Below are positions 59,814 through 64,000 of a DNA stretch of 64,000 nucleotides, one piece after another. The DNA comes from Pseudomonas mandelii (lineage in GTDB: Bacteria; Pseudomonadota; Gammaproteobacteria; Pseudomonadales; Pseudomonadaceae): the NCBI RefSeq assembly GCF_006438925.1, contig NZ_RCZA01000001.1, positions 558,001-622,000 of the forward strand. Reading direction: 5' to 3'. The notes beneath the pieces are model-generated. The model did not search any database and was not told where the DNA came from. It saw only the letters and a program-made list of their open reading frames with translations. How positions within the stretch are numbered: position 1 is the stretch's first letter; every line of letters begins with the position of its first letter. Made by a program: the position numbers and the translations under genes.

Positions 59814-61997
59814 ATGCGCGATGATCTCTCCCTTCTGCTGAACTCCCTCAACGATGCCCAACGCCAGGCCGTAGCTGCCTCCGTGGGTCGTCAGTTGGTC
59901 CTGGCCGGTGCTGGTTCCGGTAAAACCCGAGTGCTGGTGCACCGTATCGCCTGGTTGATCCAGGTCGAAAACGCCTCGCCCCACTCAATCCTGTCGGTGA
60001 CCTTCACCAATAAGGCCGCTGCCGAGATGCGCCATCGCATCGAGCAGCTGATGGGTATCAACCCGGCCGGCATGTGGGTCGGCACCTTCCACGGCCTGGC
60101 GCACCGCTTGTTGCGGGCGCACTGGCAGGAAGCCGGCCTGAGCCAGACTTTCCAGATTCTCGACAGCGACGACCAGCAACGGCTGGTCAAGCGGGTGATC
60201 CGCGAGCTGGGCCTGGACGAACAACGCTGGCCGGCCCGTCAGGCCCAATGGTTCATCAACGGGCAGAAAGACGAAGGTCTGCGTCCGCAACACATTCAAG
60301 CCAGCGGCGACCTGTTCCTGGCAACCATGCGCAGCATTTATGAAGCCTATGAGGCTGCATGCCTGCGCGCTGGCGTGATCGACTTCTCTGAATTGCTGCT
60401 GCGCGCCCTCGATCTGTGGCGCGATCACCCGGGCTTGCTGGCTCATTATCAGAAACGCTTCCGCCACATCCTGGTAGACGAATTCCAGGACACCAACGCC
60501 GTGCAGTACGCCTGGTTGCGACTGCTGGCCAAGGGCGGCGACAGCCTGATGGTGGTCGGCGACGACGATCAGTCGATCTACGGCTGGCGCGGCGCGAAAA
60601 TCGAGAACATTTATCAGTATTCCGACGATTTTCCGGATGCCGAGACCATTCGTCTGGAGCAGAACTACCGCTCCACCGCCGGCATCCTTAAAGCAGCCAA
60701 CGCCCTGATCGCCAACAACACGGGACGCATGGGCAAAGAGCTGTGGACCGACGGCGGCGAAGGCGAAGCGATCAACCTGTACGCCGCGTTCAACGAACAC
60801 GATGAAGCACGCTACGTGGTGGAAACCATCGAAAGCGCGCTGAAAACCGGCTTGGCTCGCAGTGACATCGCGATTTTGTACCGCTCCAACGCCCAATCGC
60901 GCGTTTTGGAAGAAGCCTTGTTGCGCGAGCGCATTCCGTACCGCATCTATGGCGGTCAGCGCTTCTTCGAACGGGCAGAAATCAAAAACGCCATGGCCTA
61001 CCTGCGCTTGCTGGAAGGTCGCGGCAACGATGCAGCGCTGGAGCGGGTGATCAACGTTCCGGCCCGTGGTATCGGTGAGAAAACCGTTGAAGCGATCCGC
61101 GACCATGCCCGTCACAGCGATGTATCGATGTGGGAAGCCATGCGTCTGCTGGTGGCTAACAAAGGTCTGACTGGTCGTGCCGCCGGTGCTCTCGGGGCGT
61201 TTATCGAACTGATCGAGAACCTCGCCGCCAAGTGCATGGAAATGCCGCTGCATCTGATGACCCAGACCGTCATCGAGCAGTCCGGTCTAATCGCCTATCA
61301 CGAAGCGGAAAAAGGCGAGAAAGGCCAGGCACGGGTAGAAAACCTTGAGGAACTGGTCAGCGCCGCGCGCAACTTCGAAAACGCTGAAGAAGACGAAGAC
61401 CTGACGCCACTGGCGGCGTTCCTCGGTCACGCGTCACTGGAGGCCGGAGATACTCAGGCCGACGAGCACGAAGACAGCATTCAGTTGATGACGTTGCACA
61501 GCGCCAAGGGTCTGGAATTCCCTTACGTGTTCCTGGTGGGCATGGAAGAAGGCCTGTTCCCGCACAAGATGAGCCTTGAAGAACCGGGTCGTCTTGAAGA
61601 GGAGCGCCGTTTGGCCTATGTCGGTATCACCCGGGCCATGCAGAACCTGGTGATGACCTATGCTGAAACCCGACGCCTGTACGGCAGCGAGACTTACAAC
61701 AAGGTGTCGCGTTTCGTACGTGAAGTGCCGAAAGGCCTGATCCAGGAAGTTCGGCTGTCCAACAGCGTCAGCCGTCCGTTCGGCGGAGGCCAGCAGCAGA
61801 GCTCCAGCAGCCTGTTTGGCGGTAGCGAGATCCCGGATACCGGGTTCAGCCTCGGCCAGGCCGTACGGCATTCGGTGTTTGGCGACGGTGTGATCCTGAA
61901 CTTCGAAGGTGCCGGGGCTCAGGCTCGGGTGCAGGTGAACTTCAGCGAAGGCAGCAAGTGGCTGATGCTGGGTTACGCAAAGCTGGAAGCGATTTAA
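59814..61997 (+). CDS. uvrD: DNA helicase II UvrD
   Basis: A 727-residue superfamily 1 helicase used in mismatch and nucleotide-excision repair. All helicase motifs are present: Walker A GAGSGKTRVLVHRI (residue 33 on), Ia SVTFTNKAAAEMRHRI, Walker B ILVDEFQDTNAVQY, III VVGDDDQSIYGWRGA, IV RLEQNYRSTAGI, V QLMTLHSAKGLEFPYVFLVGM and VI EEERRLAYVGITRA. The C-terminal tail SVFGDGVILNFEGAGAQARVQVNF is the UvrD/PcrA Tudor-like part. The length and tail favour UvrD over Rep. Starts at ATG 59814. Confidence 0.97.
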   Translation: MRDDLSLLLNSLNDAQRQAVAASVGRQLVLAGAGSGKTRVLVHRIAWLIQVENASPHSILSVTFTNKAAAEMRHRIEQLMGINPAGMWVGTFHGLAHRLLRAHWQEAGLSQTFQILDSDDQQRLVKRVIRELGLDEQRWPARQAQWFINGQKDEGLRPQHIQASGDLFLATMRSIYEAYEAACLRAGVIDFSELLLRALDLWRDHPGLLAHYQKRFRHILVDEFQDTNAVQYAWLRLLAKGGDSLMVVGDDDQSIYGWRGAKIENIYQYSDDFPDAETIRLEQNYRSTAGILKAANALIANNTGRMGKELWTDGGEGEAINLYAAFNEHDEARYVVETIESALKTGLARSDIAILYRSNAQSRVLEEALLRERIPYRIYGGQRFFERAEIKNAMAYLRLLEGRGNDAALERVINVPARGIGEKTVEAIRDHARHSDVSMWEAMRLLVANKGLTGRAAGALGAFIELIENLAAKCMEMPLHLMTQTVIEQSGLIAYHEAEKGEKGQARVENLEELVSAARNFENAEEDEDLTPLAAFLGHASLEAGDTQADEHEDSIQLMTLHSAKGLEFPYVFLVGMEEGLFPHKMSLEEPGRLEEERRLAYVGITRAMQNLVMTYAETRRLYGSETYNKVSRFVREVPKGLIQEVRLSNSVSRPFGGGQQQSSSSLFGGSEIPDTGFSLGQAVRHSVFGDGVILNFEGAGAQARVQVNFSEGSKWLMLGYAKLEAI

Positions 61998-62018
61998 AGC
62001 CTGCCCGAAAAGCTTTTC

Positions 62019-62107
62019 TGTGGGAGCGAGCTTGCCCGCGATGAACGATAGCGCAGTGTTTCAGACATACCGCTGCGCCCCAAATCGCGAGCAAGCTCGC
62101 TCCCACA
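62019..62107. repeat. REPIN, TGTGGGAGCGAGC class
   Basis: Arms TGTGGGAGCGAGCTTGCCCGCGAT and AATCGCGAGCAAGCTCGCTCCCACA with one G/C change in the left arm. Lies between uvrD and the EamA transporter gene. Confidence 0.9.
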
Positions 62108-62166
62108 GGGTTTTGTGTTGCATCCACTCTGTGTGCTGATACGTTGATCTATAAAGGCGCGACAAC

Positions 62167-62607
62167 ATGGGCTCAGGCTTCTTTTCTTCCTGGACATTCT
62201 GGGCCCTGATGTCGGCAGCCTTTGCCGCCATGACCGCCATTTTCGCGAAAATCGGCATCGAAAACGTCAACTCCGACTTTGCCACCCTTCTGCGCACCAT
62301 GGTGGTATTGGTCAGTCTGGCCTTGATTTTGTACGCCACGGGCCAATATCAGTCATTAGGATCGATCTCTGCCAGGAGCTACCTGTTCCTGCTGCTGTCG
62401 GGACTTGCCACCGGTGCCTCGTGGATCTGCTACTTCCGCGCACTGAAACTGGGGCCAGCCTCACTGGTCGCTCCGGTGGACAAGCTCAGCGTGGTACTGG
62501 TGGCGGTGCTCGGCGTGATCCTGCTGGGCGAAAAACTCGACCTGCGTCAATGGGGTGGAATCGGCCTGATTACAGCCGGTGTGGTGATGCTGGCGCTGCG
62601 CCGCTAG
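62167..62607 (+). CDS. Half-size EamA/DMT-family membrane protein
   Basis: A 146-residue protein with five hydrophobic helices (FWALMSAAFAAMTAIFAKIGI, LLRTMVVLVSLALILYATG, LFLLLSGLATGASWICYFRAL, VLVAVLGVILLGEKLDL, GLITAGVVMLAL). The pattern GPASLVAPVDKLSVVLVAVLGV is typical of a single EamA unit, half of a normal ten-helix transporter. Such short members are thought to work as dimers. No substrate can be named. An upstream REPIN separates it from uvrD. Confidence 0.85.
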   Translation: MGSGFFSSWTFWALMSAAFAAMTAIFAKIGIENVNSDFATLLRTMVVLVSLALILYATGQYQSLGSISARSYLFLLLSGLATGASWICYFRALKLGPASLVAPVDKLSVVLVAVLGVILLGEKLDLRQWGGIGLITAGVVMLALRR

Positions 62608-62786
62608 GCCACCTTCCTACAGAACTTATCAACTTATCCTACGGACCAAAGTTAACAGGCCTTATTGCGCTGACTGAAGCTGAACACAACCTGTCAGGCA
62701 AAAGCCCGAAACACTCTGCCGCTAGCCAGTAACACTTCAGCTGTGCAACATGGCGCGCGTGCCATCCACAAATGGGAATTCCCTTT

Positions 62787-63659
62787 ATGAAACGTTTTCT
62801 TAGCATCGCCATGGCGTTGTGCATCGGCCTGACGATGAGCCTCGACGCCAACGCCAAGCGCTTTGGTGGCGGCAAGAGCTCCGGCGCTGCGCCGACTCAC
62901 CAGACCAGCCAAATGGCGCCTTCTTCTGCCGCAGGTGGTGCTGCCGCCACTGCGGGCGCGGCCGGTGCCGCTGGCGCTGCCGCCAAAGCCGGCGGTGCTT
63001 CGCGCTGGCTCGGCCCTCTGGCCGGCATCGCAGCCGGTGGTCTGTTGGCCTCCATGTTCATGGGCGGCGGCTTCCAGGGCATGCAGATCTTCGACATCCT
63101 GATCATGGCGGTCATCGCCTTCCTGATCTTCCGCTTCATCGCCGCTCGTCGTCGCAAGCAGCAGGAACACATGGCTCCAGCTGGCGCACCGATGCAGCGT
63201 GAAGTGTTCGAGCAGAAGCCAACGGCCATGGGTTCAGTCTTCGGCGGCTCGGCAGCACCGGTTGCCGCTCGCCCGGTAATCAATGCTCCGGCCTGGTTCA
63301 ATGAGAAGAACTTCATTGAAGCGGCCCGCAACCACTTCCAGTCCCTGCAGCAACACTGGGACGCCAACGAAATGGACAAGATCGCCGAGTTCGTGACCCC
63401 GCAACTGCTCGAGTTCCTCAAGCGCGAACGTGCCGATCTGGGCGAAGGTTTCCAGTCCACCTACATTGACAACCTCAATGTTCAACTGGACGGCGTGGAT
63501 GATCGCGCCGACAAGACCATCGCCACCCTGACCTTCACCGGTGTGTCGAAGACCTCGCGTTTCGACCAGGGCGAAGTGTTCAGCGAAAGCTGGAACATGG
63601 AACGTCCGCAGGGCGAGAACCAGCCTTGGCTGGTCGCCGGTATCCGCCAGAACGGCTGA
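62787..63659 (+). CDS. Tim44-like domain membrane protein
   Basis: A 290-residue exported or membrane-anchored protein. Start ATG 62787 (MKRFLSIAMALCIGL) gives a signal peptide ending near ANAKR (residue 21). The next 45 residues are Gly/Ala/Ser-rich (GGGKSSGAAP to AAKAGGAS), followed by two membrane helices (LGPLAGIAAGGLLASMFMGGG and IFDILIMAVIAFLIFRFIA) and an RRRK patch. The C-terminal 130 residues (FNEKNFIEAARNHFQSLQQHWD, FSESWNMERP) match the Tim44-like/Mba1 fold. Related bacterial proteins are of unknown function. A strong terminator follows. Confidence 0.88.
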   Translation: MKRFLSIAMALCIGLTMSLDANAKRFGGGKSSGAAPTHQTSQMAPSSAAGGAAATAGAAGAAGAAAKAGGASRWLGPLAGIAAGGLLASMFMGGGFQGMQIFDILIMAVIAFLIFRFIAARRRKQQEHMAPAGAPMQREVFEQKPTAMGSVFGGSAAPVAARPVINAPAWFNEKNFIEAARNHFQSLQQHWDANEMDKIAEFVTPQLLEFLKRERADLGEGFQSTYIDNLNVQLDGVDDRADKTIATLTFTGVSKTSRFDQGEVFSESWNMERPQGENQPWLVAGIRQNG

Positions 63660-63689
63660 TCCCTCCTGCGTTAAGCATGCTGTAACGAA

Positions 63690-63713
63690 AACCCCGGCCT
63701 TGCCGGGGTTTTT
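63690..63713 (+). terminator. Rho-independent terminator after the Tim44-like gene
   Basis: Stem AACCCCGGC-CTT-GCCGGGGTT with TTTCTATTTC behind it, 31 bases after the stop. Confidence 0.9.
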
Positions 63714-63795
63714 CTATTTCACGGTTGCATCTATAGCGAGCTACTGTATAAACCGCCCCAACTAAACCGCGCCATCAAGCAAGAGGATCCCGGAC

Positions 63796-64000
63796 GTGGA
63801 AGAAATCATCGAACAACTGCGTGAAGCCAACGAACCGGTACCGGTCCCCTTGGAGTTGCCCGACGAAGATCAATTGGTGGAAATCGAAGAACAGCTGTTC
63901 ATCGACATTCCGTTTGTCTTCAGAGAGTTTTTGCTGACCGTCAGCGACGTCGTCTATGGCAGCCTGGAGCCGGTGACCGTTACCGACCCGCAATCCCACA
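63796..64000 (+). CDS. SMI1/KNR4-like protein (5' part, runs off the window)
   Basis: A reading frame that begins at a GTG with AAGAGG nine bases before it (MEEIIEQLREANEPVPVPLE) and continues to the window end (68 codons seen). EDQLVEIEEQLFIDIPFVFREFLLTVSDV fits the SMI1/KNR4 fold (SUKH), in which LPxDFxxFLxxxNG-type segments follow an acidic helix. The SUKH family includes toxin-immunity proteins but also housekeeping members; nothing here distinguishes them. The remainder lies outside the window. Confidence 0.75.
   Translation, partial: MEEIIEQLREANEPVPVPLELPDEDQLVEIEEQLFIDIPFVFREFLLTVSDVVYGSLEPVTVTDPQSH

Overview
The window looks like a chromosome segment of a Pseudomonas of the fluorescens group. 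Three things point there. Protein sequences and gene order match pseudomonads: ubiC-ubiA, phoB-phoR, the pst operon with phoU, purK-purE, aspA, and the two-gene pyruvate carboxylase with its LysR regulator. Most intergenic gaps hold REP/REPIN palindromes of the Pseudomonas types, either 'TGTGGGAGCGAGC..GCTCGC' or 'TGTAGGAGCTGCCGAAGGCTGCGATC'. The DNA is GC-rich throughout. From memory, two blocks (about 0-25.8 kb and 50.8-62 kb) follow the order of the P. aeruginosa PA5348-PA5443 region; the part between is accessory by comparison.

Layout. 0-3.5 kb: HU-like protein, rubredoxin reductase and rubredoxin, then ubiC-ubiA for ubiquinone. 3.6-17.1 kb is a phosphate-response locus: phoB-phoR behind a Pho box, a CBS/DUF21 membrane protein, an M23-type exported protein, an orphan response regulator, then (minus strand) pstS, pstC, pstA, pstB and phoU, with Pho boxes before pstS and pstC. 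PstC and PstA carry large extra extracytoplasmic segments. 17.2-25.8 kb: MFS transporter, thioesterase, mutarotase, small envelope proteins, purE-purK, a HypT-like LysR regulator and aspA. 26-32.5 kb is nitrogen and polyamine use: an AGCS alanine/sodium symporter, cytoplasmic asparaginase, an AraC regulator, acetylpolyamine amidohydrolase and a polyamine-binding protein.

32.6-42 kb holds the most unusual content: two tandem paralogous giant proteins (about 1,540 and 1,529 aa) resembling the pseudomonad 'dermonecrotic toxin domain' (DUF6543-type) family. Each has its own terminator, and both contain an RLRLRGGG block that includes LRLRGG, the C-terminus of ubiquitin. 42-48.2 kb: a MocR regulator whose linker is encoded by a 12-bp tandem repeat resembling DnaA boxes, a PaiB-like protein, two GNAT acetyltransferases, a homocysteine S-methyltransferase and an ABC binding protein plus permease without an ATPase. 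48.4-50.7 kb: a classical autotransporter. 50.8-62 kb: pyruvate carboxylase subunits B and A, the PycR-like regulator, an RpiR-type regulator with a palindromic operator, a membrane-bound PAS-GGDEF-EAL protein and UvrD. The end holds a small EamA transporter, a Tim44-like membrane protein and the start of an SMI1/KNR4-like gene.

No tRNA, rRNA, CRISPR array, prophage or insertion sequence was seen. Starts were adjusted where the first in-frame start looked too far upstream. Family assignments come from reading motifs; no database search was possible.
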